DNA of 40,475 bases from an uncultured Collinsella sp. (GTDB taxonomy: Bacteria; Actinomycetota; Coriobacteriia; Coriobacteriales; Coriobacteriaceae). The position numbers were made by a program, and so were the translations under genes. Numbering within the stretch: position 1 is the first letter of the stretch; each line of letters begins with the position of its first letter. Of this stretch, positions 9,813 through 16,743 are shown piece by piece. The stretch lies in the NCBI GenBank assembly GCA_900549025.1, contig URMZ01000015.1, forward strand, positions 1 through 40,475, given 5' to 3'. The notes beneath the pieces are model-generated. The model searched no databases, had not been told where the DNA came from, and saw only the letters and a list, made by a program, of their open reading frames with translations.

Positions 9813-11165
9813 TTAGCTCTGAGCTCGCACGCGAGCGGCGCCGAGTTCGGTCAGATGGTATTTCTGGCCATGCTTGATGACCAAGCCGGCCTGCGCCAAG
9901 TCATTGAGCGTGCGTGACCAAGTGGGGGCCGAGTTTCCAAACGCCCTCGCCAGATCGGTTGCACCGCACGCTTGATTTTGCGCCAGATAGCCCAGCGCGG
10001 CGTTGCCGCGATCGCTTACGAACACGTCCGGTTGTGGCTGCGCATGCTGATTTGCTGCATTAGGATACATCATTTGAGCTGCTGGTTGTTGAGAACTCTG
10101 CATCGGTGGCATTTGCTGTTGAAAACTTTGAGGCCACTGTTGGTAAGGCTGCGGAGGCATCTGTTGGGCCCAGGGGTTGTACTGCTGCTGCGGCATCTGC
10201 TGGTACGGCTGCTGATATCCTTGCTGGTACTGCTGCGGGAACTGCTGGCCGTACCCCAGTGGCGGCATCTGCTGATATGGATATCCTTGTTGGTACGGCT
10301 GATAGCCCATTTGCTGGCCACCCGGTGCGCCCGTCGCCTGCTGCATTGCTGCTGCATCCTGATCCGCCAGCGGCACGGCCTCTGGCATGTTTGGCGGCAT
10401 CGACATCGATGTCGCCTGGGGCTCTTGTGTGGGAAGCATTCCGGGCTGCTGCATCTGCCTCACGGGGGGCTGCATCTGCTGCGTTGCCATGGGCTGCTGC
10501 GCAAAAGCTCCCGGCAGGGGATATGTGGGCTGCTCCGTCTCGGGCCGCACGGCAGCACCGCGTCCACCGGCGCGCTCGATTTCCTGCACGCGTTTAGGGT
10601 CCAGGCTTACCGTAACCACGGTACCGCTACCCATGTTGTCCTCGATGGATACGGCACCGCCGGCGTTTTCCAAATACTCCTGCACCATGGGAAACCCTGC
10701 TCCGGTTCCACGGATATAGCGCTTCATCTTGCTGTTTGCACTGGTAACGCCAAAGTCGAAAGCGCGTTCCTTGTCGTCGATGCCGGGTCCTTGGTCAGCA
10801 AAGCGGATGGTGTCTCCGCCGTCCAGAATCGAGATGATGGGCTCTGCAAAGTGTGCGTGGATAAAGTTTTCGACAATCTCGCGGATGACCATGAGCGAGA
10901 TATGGCCACCTTGTTCTTTCATGCACTGGTAGACGGTGTTGGTCGTCTCTTCCAAATACGTGCGGACATCTTGCGGATCAATGACGATCACACGCGGTGT
11001 CGACAGCATGTCGTCATAGACGGCGATGCGCGCGGCGTACATGGCTTTTGGCGCCTGCGTTGTCGTCTGTTCACCTTCGCCACGCTTTTCGCGCACGCCG
11101 GTGATGTGCTCGTTGTCGGGTGCCGGGTCTCCGGAATCGACCATGGTGTAAAAGTCGTCAGACAT
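9813..11165 (-). CDS. GHKL-ATPase / Gln-Pro-rich linker / winged-helix protein upstream of dnaA
   Basis: The product is 450 residues; I do not recognise it as a named protein. Residues about 85-190 form a GHKL ATPase fold like SpoIIAB/RsbW anti-sigma kinases: N-box REIVENF (95-101, Asn100), G1 DQGPGID (124-130), G2 GTGAGFPM (153-160) and G3 GSGT (179-182). No HisKA-type phosphoacceptor domain precedes it. Residues about 220-380 are dominated by Gln, Pro, Met and Tyr with imperfect YQQ/QQMP repeats and look disordered or prion-like. Residues about 381-450 resemble a MarR/ArsR-type winged helix (ATDLARAFG, WSRTLNDLAQAGLV, then a basic beta-wing ending YHLTELG). The ATG at 11165 lacks a strong ribosome site. 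dnaA follows after 15 bp. Inference: a nucleotide-responsive DNA-binding regulator tied to dnaA expression or initiation. The domains are clear; the function is unknown. Confidence 0.85.
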   Translation of the reverse strand: MSDDFYTMVDSGDPAPDNEHITGVREKRGEGEQTTTQAPKAMYAARIAVYDDMLSTPRVIVIDPQDVRTYLEETTNTVYQCMKEQGGHISLMVIREIVENFIHAHFAEPIISILDGGDTIRFADQGPGIDDKERAFDFGVTSANSKMKRYIRGTGAGFPMVQEYLENAGGAVSIEDNMGSGTVVTVSLDPKRVQEIERAGGRGAAVRPETEQPTYPLPGAFAQQPMATQQMQPPVRQMQQPGMLPTQEPQATSMSMPPNMPEAVPLADQDAAAMQQATGAPGGQQMGYQPYQQGYPYQQMPPLGYGQQFPQQYQQGYQQPYQQMPQQQYNPWAQQMPPQPYQQWPQSFQQQMPPMQSSQQPAAQMMYPNAANQHAQPQPDVFVSDRGNAALGYLAQNQACGATDLARAFGNSAPTWSRTLNDLAQAGLVIKHGQKYHLTELGAARVRAQS

Positions 11166-11246
11166 GCCGCTCGCAATCTTTCAAAGGGTTTCGAACAAAT
11201 AGTAGCTCACCGTGCAATGTTTCTCATCTTTCGACAACTTTCCAAA

Positions 11247-11260
11247 ACCTGTTGAAAACT
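11247..11260 (-). other. Putative DnaA box
   Basis: This is an exact copy, on the minus strand, of the 14-mer AGTTTTCAACAGGT found in the dnaA-dnaN gap. Confidence 0.55.
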
Positions 11261-11299
11261 TTGGAAAACGGGCGAAAAGTTCTCAACATTGCCAACATG

Positions 11300-11313
11300 A
11301 CCTGTTGAAAACT
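11300..11313 (-). other. Putative DnaA box
   Basis: This is a second exact minus-strand copy of AGTTTTCAACAGGT, 53 bp from the first and in the same orientation. Confidence 0.55.
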
Positions 11314-11408
11314 CGATGAAATATCATGAAAAGTTGCCATGCGGCGCAAATTTCAGTTGGGCTTATGGGGGAACCGTGTGAACTACGCAACCTTTTACCT
11401 TTGATTTC

Positions 11409-11438
11409 TTGACATTTGAACATTGATTTCCCTACAAT
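11409..11438 (+). promoter_or_regulatory. rpmH promoter (sigma-70 type)
   Basis: A consensus TTGACA (11409-11414) and TACAAT (11433-11438) are 18 bp apart, about 70 bp upstream of rpmH. It is the strongest promoter match in the window and probably drives rpmH-rnpA-yidD-yidC-khpB. Confidence 0.85.
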
Positions 11439-11510
11439 CTTCAAGCTCACGTGTCTATATCTGCGTCCGCGCTCCCGCGGACACTCGAAATGCAGCAGGA
11501 GGAACTTAAG

Positions 11511-11645
11511 ATGAAGCGTACGTATCAGCCTAATAAGCGTAAGCGTGCCAAGACCCATGGCTTCCGTGCCCGTATGGCTACCAAGGGTGGTCGTGCCGTG
11601 CTCGCCCGTCGCCGCGCCAAGGGCCGCAAGCGTCTCACTGTCTAG
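11511..11645 (+). CDS. rpmH: 50S ribosomal protein L34
   Basis: This is the 44-residue, highly basic L34 protein of the large ribosomal subunit, beginning [18 protein letters not shown] and ending in a run of Arg/Lys typical of the family. The ATG at 11511 is preceded by AGGAGG. A longer in-frame extension upstream exists but would ignore this ribosome site and the promoter at 11409-11438. It is first in the conserved origin-linked rpmH-rnpA-yidD-yidC-khpB cluster. Confidence 0.97.
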   Translation: MKRTYQPNKRKRAKTHGFRARMATKGGRAVLARRRAKGRKRLTV

Positions 11646-11665
11646 CAGCGATACACACATCTCGC

Positions 11666-12004
11666 ATGAAGACTATTAAGTCTCGGCAAGATTTCGAGCA
11701 TGTGTTCAGTCAGGGGCGTCGTTTCAATCACCCTCTGATTCGAATGACCATATGTGAATCGGTTGGCGAAGGCGACTCCGGAAGGGTCGCCTTCGTTGGT
11801 GCTAAACGGCTCGGTTGTGCAGTCGTGCGCAACCGTTCTAAGCGTGTGATGCGCGAGGCCGCTCGCAGCTGCGGATTTCCCGTTGCGGGTTATGACATCA
11901 TCTTGTTCGCGACTCCCAAGACGAGGATCTCCTCGCCGCAGGAGATGGACAAGGCATTGCGTTCGCTTATGAAACGCGCCGGCGTTGCCGGGGAGGAGCG
12001 ATGA
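11666..12004 (+). CDS. rnpA: Ribonuclease P protein component
   Basis: This is the protein subunit of RNase P, which works with the M1-type RNA to remove 5' leaders from tRNA precursors. The 112 residues include the family's basic RNA-binding motif as VVRNRSKRVMREAAR, following VGAKRLGCAV. It starts 20 bp after rpmH and overlaps yidD by 4 bp (ATGA), indicating coupled translation. Confidence 0.96.
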   Translation: MKTIKSRQDFEHVFSQGRRFNHPLIRMTICESVGEGDSGRVAFVGAKRLGCAVVRNRSKRVMREAARSCGFPVAGYDIILFATPKTRISSPQEMDKALRSLMKRAGVAGEER

Positions 12005-12225
12005 GCAATCACGTTTTGCGACGTGTTGCCATCGCTCCTATTCGCATATATCAACAGGTTATTTCGCCCTTATTACCTGACGCCTGCATTTATTACCCAA
12101 CGTGCTCGCAATATGCCGTTCAGGCGATTGAGAAGTACGGTGTTTTGAGAGGCTGCTGGCTTGCCGTGAGGCGCATCGCTCGCTGCAATCCCCTGCACGT
12201 CGGCGGTTATGACCCTGTGCCCTAG
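12001..12225 (+). CDS. yidD: Membrane protein insertion efficiency factor YidD
   Basis: This is a small amphipathic factor that assists YidC-dependent membrane insertion. Its 74 residues are the family norm. It has the diagnostic CIYYPTCSQYA segment, RGCWLAVRRIARCNP and the terminal GGYDPVP motif. It overlaps rnpA by 4 bp and is followed after 29 bp by yidC. Confidence 0.96.
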   Translation: MSNHVLRRVAIAPIRIYQQVISPLLPDACIYYPTCSQYAVQAIEKYGVLRGCWLAVRRIARCNPLHVGGYDPVP

Positions 12226-12254
12226 CGGGCACTCGCTATCGGAGGAAAACTTAC

Positions 12255-13025
12255 ATGTGGGATTGGATCGTTAACATCCTTTTCGAGCTGCTCAAGCTCA
12301 TCCAGACCTTTGCGGTCGACTGGGGCCTGTCCATCATCATCCTGGTGGTCATCATCCGTCTGCTGCTGACGCCGCTTATGCTCAAGTCGACCAAGTCGAC
12401 GGCTCGCATGCAGGTGCTGCAGCCCAAGATGCTCGAGATCCAGGAGCGCTATGCCGACGATCCCCAGCGCCAGGCCGAGGAGATGCAGAAGTTCTACAGC
12501 GAGAACAAGTTCAACCCCATGGCTGGTTGTCTGCCGCTGTTGATCCAGATGCCTGTCCTGTTCGCCCTGTTTACGCTGCTGCGTAACCTGCCGAACTACT
12601 TTAGCGACGGCACGTTCTCGTTCTTCAACATCCTGCCTGACCTTACCACCACGCCGAGCGCTTCCTTTGCCGATGGCTTTATGGTTGCGCTGCCTGCGCT
12701 GGTTTGCCTGATTCTGTTTGCCGTTCTCACTTTGATTCCGCAGCTTTACATGTCGCGCAATCAGACTGGCCAGCAGGCCCAGAGCATGCGTATGATGGCT
12801 GTTGTCATGACCGTCATGATGCTTTGGATGGGTTGGAGCCTGCCCGTCGGCGTTCTGCTGTACTATGATGTGTCTTCTGCCTGGCAGGTTGTCCAGCAGA
12901 TCTTCGTGACGCAGAAGGTTATCGATAAGGCTAAGGCCGATGAGGAGGAGCGTCTCAAGAACGCTCCGCTTCAGGTCGAGGTTACTCGTCGCGAGAAAAA
13001 GCCGCGCCCGCACAAGAAGAAGTAG
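12255..13025 (+). CDS. yidC: Membrane protein insertase YidC/Oxa1
   Basis: This insertase inserts and folds inner-membrane proteins, alone or with SecYEG. At 256 residues it is a Gram-positive-type protein without the large periplasmic domain of E. coli YidC. The first membrane segment (about 24-42) carries R35 in VVIIRLLLTPL, the hydrophilic-groove arginine that is functionally important in Bacillus SpoIIIJ. A charged cytoplasmic hairpin follows (about 45-90). Further membrane segments fall at about 95-110, 135-160, 175-195 and 197-215. The C-terminus is strongly basic. No lipoprotein signal is visible at the N-terminus. The ATG at 12255 follows a GGAGG site. Confidence 0.96.
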   Translation: MWDWIVNILFELLKLIQTFAVDWGLSIIILVVIIRLLLTPLMLKSTKSTARMQVLQPKMLEIQERYADDPQRQAEEMQKFYSENKFNPMAGCLPLLIQMPVLFALFTLLRNLPNYFSDGTFSFFNILPDLTTTPSASFADGFMVALPALVCLILFAVLTLIPQLYMSRNQTGQQAQSMRMMAVVMTVMMLWMGWSLPVGVLLYYDVSSAWQVVQQIFVTQKVIDKAKADEEERLKNAPLQVEVTRREKKPRPHKKK

Positions 13026-13070
13026 TCGGGATATCAATCTTATTTAGGTACCAAACTTTTGGAGTTCGTT

Positions 13071-13640
13071 ATGTCTGAAGAGATCGTCGAGGATATGCTT
13101 GAGGAGGTTGCCCCGCAGGTCGCGGGCGATTATCCCGAGATTGCACAGCGCTACAAGGCTGGTGAAGAGCTGACCGATGAGGAGCTCGACACCATTGCCG
13201 ATGTTGCTATTTCCATTCTGCGTTCCATCCTTTCGCACTTCGATGCGGCGAACTCTCCCATCGATGAGTATGAGGGCGATGAGGGTGAGTTGATTCTGGA
13301 CGTAACCGCTCCGGATCTTGCTGTACTCATTGGTCGTCATGGACGTACCCTCGATGCTCTTCAGGTTATGTTCTCGCTGCTGGTGAGCCGCAAGCTTGGC
13401 TTTAGGTATCCGGTCGTCGTCGACGTTGAGGGTTATAAGAGCCGTCGACAGGACAAGGTTGCTTCTATGGCACAGTCCGCTGCCGAGCGCGCTATTCGCA
13501 CTCATAAGAGTGTTTCCCTGCCGCCTATGAATGCCTATGAGCGTCGACTGGTTCATATTGCCCTTCGTGGTAACGATGCCGTTGACACGCATTCTGAGGG
13601 CTCTGATCCCGATCGCCATGTTGTGATTGTTGCTCGATAA
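13071..13640 (+). CDS. khpB: KhpB/Jag-type KH-R3H RNA-binding protein
   Basis: The product is 189 residues with a KH domain whose GxxG-type loop reads IGRHGRTLDALQ, followed by an R3H domain containing PMNAYERRLVHIAL and the final DRHVVIVAR. KhpB/Jag proteins bind RNA with KhpA and influence cell division and envelope synthesis in Firmicutes. The acidic N-terminus (about 1-65) does not look like the Jag_N domain. The ATG at 13071 has a GGAG site 7 nt upstream; an earlier in-frame TTG (13059) lacks one. Last gene of the rpmH cluster, closed by a terminator. Confidence 0.92.
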   Translation: MSEEIVEDMLEEVAPQVAGDYPEIAQRYKAGEELTDEELDTIADVAISILRSILSHFDAANSPIDEYEGDEGELILDVTAPDLAVLIGRHGRTLDALQVMFSLLVSRKLGFRYPVVVDVEGYKSRRQDKVASMAQSAAERAIRTHKSVSLPPMNAYERRLVHIALRGNDAVDTHSEGSDPDRHVVIVAR

Positions 13641-13660
13641 GCTTCTCGAGCCTATGCTAA

Positions 13661-13690
13661 GGGGGCGTGGTTTCCACGTCCCCTTTTTTT
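13661..13690 (+). terminator. Terminator of the rpmH-khpB cluster
   Basis: GGGGGCGTGG and CCACGTCCCC form a 10-bp stem with one G-U pair and a TTT loop, followed by seven T residues. Confidence 0.9.
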
Positions 13691-13736
13691 GTCAAAAGTT
13701 CTCGATACACTGATTTTTGTCAGAAAGGAGAATGTC

Positions 13737-14474
13737 ATGTTTGTCCTTACTCAGGAACAAGCAACACAAATGCTTGAGCATCTCACTATCTACTGCAGGG
13801 ACTATTCTTTAAAAGTTTCATCGGATGAATTGAAGGCTTGTATCAGCCATCTTGATCTTGTCCTTCAAGCCAATAAAACAACTAATTTGACCCGAATTCT
13901 TAATGTTGAAGATGCTGCTGTACTTCATATTTTGGATTCACTCCTGTTGCTACCTTACATAGAGAAGGCGCCCGAAGGAGCATTGCTCGATATGGGTACT
14001 GGTGCAGGTTTCCCGGGTATTCCTTTGACGATTGTTACGCATCGTAGAGCGACCTATATTGATTCAGTCGGCAAGAAGGTCGATGCTGTCAATTCATTTG
14101 TTCAGACTCTCGGATTAAAACATGCACATGCAGTTCATGATCGCCTTGAAGAATATGCTCGATCTCATAAGAAGCAGTTTTCTGTTGTAACAGCTCGTGC
14201 ATTGGCGCCTTTACCAGTTCTTGTTGAGTATGCTGCCCCGTATCTTAAGGATGGTGGACTCTTTATTGTTACTAAGGGTAATCCGTCTGATGAAGAGCTT
14301 GCTTCGGGTATGTCTGCTGCAAAGATCTGTGGCTTTACGTTGTTCCAGAACGATGCAATTGATTTGCCGGGTGGTTTAGGCCATAGGGAGTTCATTGTTC
14401 TTAAGAAGAGTTATCCGGCTTCTGTTTCATTGCCTCGTGCAAATGGCATGGCTAAGAAGAACCCGCTTGCTTAG
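13737..14474 (+). CDS. rsmG: 16S rRNA (guanine527-N7)-methyltransferase RsmG
   Basis: This S-adenosylmethionine-dependent enzyme methylates G527 of 16S rRNA. It has 245 residues with the SAM-binding motif LLDMGTGAGFPGIPL and the following TYIDSVGKKVDAV and VVTARALAPLPVL motifs of the GidB family. The C-terminus is extended by about 25 residues rich in Ser, Pro and Lys. The ATG at 13737 is preceded by AAAGGAG. G+C falls abruptly here: one 60-base line (13801-13860) has only 21 G or C. The gene is followed by the parS cluster. Confidence 0.95.
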   Translation: MFVLTQEQATQMLEHLTIYCRDYSLKVSSDELKACISHLDLVLQANKTTNLTRILNVEDAAVLHILDSLLLLPYIEKAPEGALLDMGTGAGFPGIPLTIVTHRRATYIDSVGKKVDAVNSFVQTLGLKHAHAVHDRLEEYARSHKKQFSVVTARALAPLPVLVEYAAPYLKDGGLFIVTKGNPSDEELASGMSAAKICGFTLFQNDAIDLPGGLGHREFIVLKKSYPASVSLPRANGMAKKNPLA

Positions 14475-14475
14475 A

Positions 14476-14491
14476 TGTTTCACGTGAAACA
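14476..14491. other. parS: parS site 1
   Basis: TGTTTCACGTGAAACA is a perfect 16-bp palindrome identical to the consensus bacterial parS, the ParB nucleation site. It begins 2 bp after the rsmG stop. Confidence 0.95.
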
Positions 14492-14514
14492 TAATGGATA
14501 GTAATAACTTGCAA

Positions 14515-14530
14515 TGTTTCACGTGAAACA
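14515..14530. other. parS: parS site 2
   Basis: A second perfect TGTTTCACGTGAAACA, 39 bp from the first. Its flanks extend the palindrome (GCAA on one side, TTGC on the other). Confidence 0.95.
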
Positions 14531-14552
14531 TTGCAGGGATATCGAATCGGAA

Positions 14553-14568
14553 TGTTTCACGTGAAACA
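14553..14568. other. parS: parS site 3
   Basis: A third perfect TGTTTCACGTGAAACA, 38 bp from the second and 40 bp before parA. The cluster overlaps the probable parA promoter region, so ParB may also autoregulate the operon. Confidence 0.95.
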
Positions 14569-14607
14569 TCCTCCGTTTGACAGCTTTAATACACACAAGG
14601 AGGGACC

Positions 14608-15408
14608 GTGGGATTTCGCGACGTTAAGCGTTCTAAGAGCGCAAAAGACACGCGCATCATTGCTATCATCAACCAAAAAGGCGGCGTAGGTAAGTCCACC
14701 ACAGCTGTAAATCTTGCAGCAGCGTTGGGTGAACTGGGCCGAAAAACGTTAATTGTTGATTTTGACCCGCAGGGTAATAGTACGAGTGGTTTTGGAATCG
14801 AAAAAGAAGAACTCAATCACTGCATATATGATGCATTGCTGAACGATGTTCCGGCAGAATCACTCATTCTTGATACAAATTGCAGTAAGGTATTTGTAAT
14901 CCCGGCTACTATCCAGCTTGCAGGTGCGGAAATCGAACTTGTCAGTGCGATTGCCCGTGAGACTCGCTTAAAGGATCTGCTTGAGCCTGTTCAGGATGAG
15001 TTTGATTTTATATTTATCGACTGTCCGCCATCGCTTGGTTTGTTAACCATTAATGCGTTAACAGCTGCGGATAGTGTTTTGATTCCTATTCAGTGCGAAT
15101 ATTACGCACTCGAAGGTGTCACAAAGCTGCTTGAATCGATGAAGATGGTTAAAACACGCCTAAATAAGAGCCTTGATACTTATGGCGTGCTTATGACTAT
15201 GTACGATTCGCGCACATCGCTTTCGAACCAGGTTGTGGAAGAGGTTCAATCGTATTTTGGAGACAAGGCATTCAAGACCTTGATTCCACGTACGGTTAAA
15301 ATTTCAGAAGCACCGTCGTTCGGTGAGCCTGTAATTACCTATGCGCCACAGAATAAGGGCGCAAAGGCGTATATGAACCTTGCTAAAGAGGTGATTAAGC
15401 GTGCCTAG
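14608..15408 (+). CDS. parA: Chromosome partitioning ATPase ParA (Soj)
   Basis: This Walker-type ATPase works with ParB and parS to segregate origins and regulate DnaA. The 266 residues include the deviant Walker A INQKGGVGKSTT (about 21-32), Walker A' FDPQGNST and Walker B FIFIDCPPSLG. An N-terminal basic tail of about 14 residues precedes the core. The GTG start at 14608 has an AAGGAGGG ribosome site. It overlaps parB by 8 bp. G+C is lower than in the flanking ribosomal cluster. Confidence 0.97.
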   Translation: MGFRDVKRSKSAKDTRIIAIINQKGGVGKSTTAVNLAAALGELGRKTLIVDFDPQGNSTSGFGIEKEELNHCIYDALLNDVPAESLILDTNCSKVFVIPATIQLAGAEIELVSAIARETRLKDLLEPVQDEFDFIFIDCPPSLGLLTINALTAADSVLIPIQCEYYALEGVTKLLESMKMVKTRLNKSLDTYGVLMTMYDSRTSLSNQVVEEVQSYFGDKAFKTLIPRTVKISEAPSFGEPVITYAPQNKGAKAYMNLAKEVIKRA

Positions 15409-16306
15409 CCCTAAGAAGCGCGGCGGCTTGGGCCGTGGACTCAATGCACTGGTTTCAGAAGCTGAATATGAGACTGGTGGATCTGCAGCGTCAGCATCAA
15501 ATGCCGCTTCGGAAACTAAGCTTCCAATCGAAGACATCGTTCCGAATCCAAATCAGCCACGAATTCATTTCAACGAGACAGAGCTTCGCGAGTTGAGTGA
15601 GTCAATCCAGGAGCACGGCGTTCTGCAGCCGCTTCTTGTGCGCAAGCACGGTAACGGCTATGAGATTATTGCGGGTGAACGCCGTTATCAGGCTTCGAAG
15701 CTTGCTGGCCTTGAAGAGCTCCCCGTCATCATTAAGGACGTTGATGATGAGGAAATGCTCGCACTCGCGCTGATTGAAAACCTTCAGCGCTCTGACCTTA
15801 ACCCCGTCGAAGAGGCTAAGGGATATCGACAGCTCATCGATTCAAGCGGAATGACTCAAGAAGCCTTGTCAAAGGCTGTAAGCAAGTCCCGCTCTGCAAT
15901 CACCAATTCGTTGCGCTTGCTTGATCTTCCAGAGGTAGTTCAGCACATGATCTTCGAGGGCAAGCTGACTGCTGGTCATGCTCGTGCAATTCTTGCTGTT
16001 CCGTATGAAGATGCGCGTATTAAACTTGCAGAGAAAGTTGTTGCAGAGGGTTTGTCCGTCCGTGCGACAGAAAATCTTGCTCCACTGTTTTCTGCCGGAG
16101 AGACGCTTAAAACACCACGCCCTGCAACACCTCAGTCTTTTAAGAAAGCTGCACGCGTTCTGCGTCAGGTCTTTAACACGAACGTTCGCGTCAAGAGCTC
16201 GCGCGGTAAGAATAAAATCGAGATTGAGTTTAAGGACGAGGAAGAGCTGTCTCGCATTCTTGGCGAGATGATTCAATTTGACCAGGGGGATCAGGATGAA
16301 GAATAA
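15401..16306 (+). CDS. parB: Chromosome partitioning protein ParB (Spo0J)
   Basis: ParB is a CTP-dependent clamp that loads at parS and spreads to organise the origin. The 301 residues comprise an N-terminal RGGLGRGLNAL ParA-interaction motif, the CTPase domain (about 40-130) with GERRYQAS and ENLQRSDLNP motifs, the parS-binding helix-turn-helix region (about 140-215) and a C-terminal dimerisation segment. The GTG start lies within the parA 3' end. The 3' end overlaps a small membrane-protein gene by 11 bp. Three perfect parS sites 0.9 kb upstream are its expected targets. Confidence 0.97.
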   Translation: MPSPKKRGGLGRGLNALVSEAEYETGGSAASASNAASETKLPIEDIVPNPNQPRIHFNETELRELSESIQEHGVLQPLLVRKHGNGYEIIAGERRYQASKLAGLEELPVIIKDVDDEEMLALALIENLQRSDLNPVEEAKGYRQLIDSSGMTQEALSKAVSKSRSAITNSLRLLDLPEVVQHMIFEGKLTAGHARAILAVPYEDARIKLAEKVVAEGLSVRATENLAPLFSAGETLKTPRPATPQSFKKAARVLRQVFNTNVRVKSSRGKNKIEIEFKDEEELSRILGEMIQFDQGDQDEE

Positions 16307-16550
16307 AGTTCTGACTACTCTTGCTTTGGCTGCAACTGTAGCGGTTGGTGCGTTTGCGGGATTTAAGATCGCAACAGATGATGAGTTGCGTGGTCGTCTT
16401 CTTCGCGGGGCGCAGGATATCGTCGATACATCCAAAAAGAAAATGGATGTTATGACTGAGGATGTCGCTATGCGTACAGCTCAGGTAACTAAGAATCCCA
16501 AGATTAATCAAGATTGGGTTAATCATCAATGGGAAAATGTAGGCTTTTAG
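16296..16550 (+). CDS. Small single-pass membrane protein, third gene of the par operon
   Basis: The 84-residue product is not recognised. It has one hydrophobic segment (about residues 4-24, VLTTLALAATVAVGAFAGF) after a short basic start, then a charged helical tail with RGRLLRGAQDIVDTSKKK, loosely reminiscent of YtxH-type proteins. I chose the ATG at 16296 because GGGGGATCAGG precedes it; the upstream in-frame start at 16278 adds six residues without a better site. It overlaps the parB stop by 11 bp, so it is translated with ParB. A membrane tether for the partition machinery is conceivable, but nothing in the sequence proves it. Confidence 0.75.
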   Translation: MKNKVLTTLALAATVAVGAFAGFKIATDDELRGRLLRGAQDIVDTSKKKMDVMTEDVAMRTAQVTKNPKINQDWVNHQWENVGF

Positions 16551-16579
16551 GTACCTAACAATTATTAGCCTATATTTAT

Positions 16580-16613
16580 GGGGTCCTTGTCTGAATGCCA
16601 GAACAGGGACCCC
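16580..16613 (+). terminator. Terminator of the par operon
   Basis: GGGGTCC at 16580-16586, plus a few further pairs, pairs with GGACCCC ending at 16613 around a 12-nt loop, followed by TTGTTTCTT. Confidence 0.75.
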
Positions 16614-16672
16614 TTGTTTCTTGCGAAAAAGTTGTTGAACGATCGCGTGATGCAGATTAGTGATAGATATGA

Positions 16673-16708
16673 AACAGCCCCGGTTGCAATTAGGCAACCG
16701 GGGCTGTT
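16673..16708. terminator. 15-bp perfect inverted repeat between the par operon and rlmN
   Basis: AACAGCCCCGGTTGC (16673-16687) and its exact complement (16694-16708) flank a 6-nt loop. It lies between convergent genes, so a bidirectional terminator is the natural reading, although the following bases are only weakly T-rich. Confidence 0.6.
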
Positions 16709-16711
16709 CGA

Positions 16712-16727
16712 TGTTTCACATGAAACG
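16712..16727. other. Degenerate parS-like site
   Basis: TGTTTCACATGAAACG matches 14 of 16 parS positions and lies just after the parB operon, 2.2 kb from the perfect cluster. It is probably a weak site or a decayed copy. Confidence 0.5.
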
Positions 16728-16743
16728 TTTAGGTTAGTCTCCC

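Larger units (their letters stand above)
11166..11408. other. Origin-associated region with repeated DnaA-box-like sites
   Basis: This non-coding gap lies between the divergent ATPase-dnaA and rpmH transcripts. It holds ACCTGTTGAAAACT twice (11247-11260, 11300-11313; 53 bp apart, about five helical turns), a related AGTTCTCAACATTG (11278-11291), and several TTTCCAA or TTTGGAAAA half-similar motifs. The 14-mers are exact inverted copies of the one at 8047-8060. The gap must also contain the promoter of the ATPase-dnaA transcript, for which I see no convincing hexamer pair. It probably serves as the upstream half of the origin or as a dnaA autoregulatory region. Confidence 0.6.

Noticed and set aside
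10100..10500. Tandem repeat or CRISPR-like array in the Gln-rich region
   Set aside because: The irregular CTG/TTG-rich repeats encode the Gln/Pro-rich linker in frame; there are no constant repeats with unique spacers.
14570..14607. TTGACA at 14577-14582 as the parA promoter
   Set aside because: No -10 hexamer lies at a workable distance before the GTG start; the real promoter is probably within or upstream of the parS cluster.
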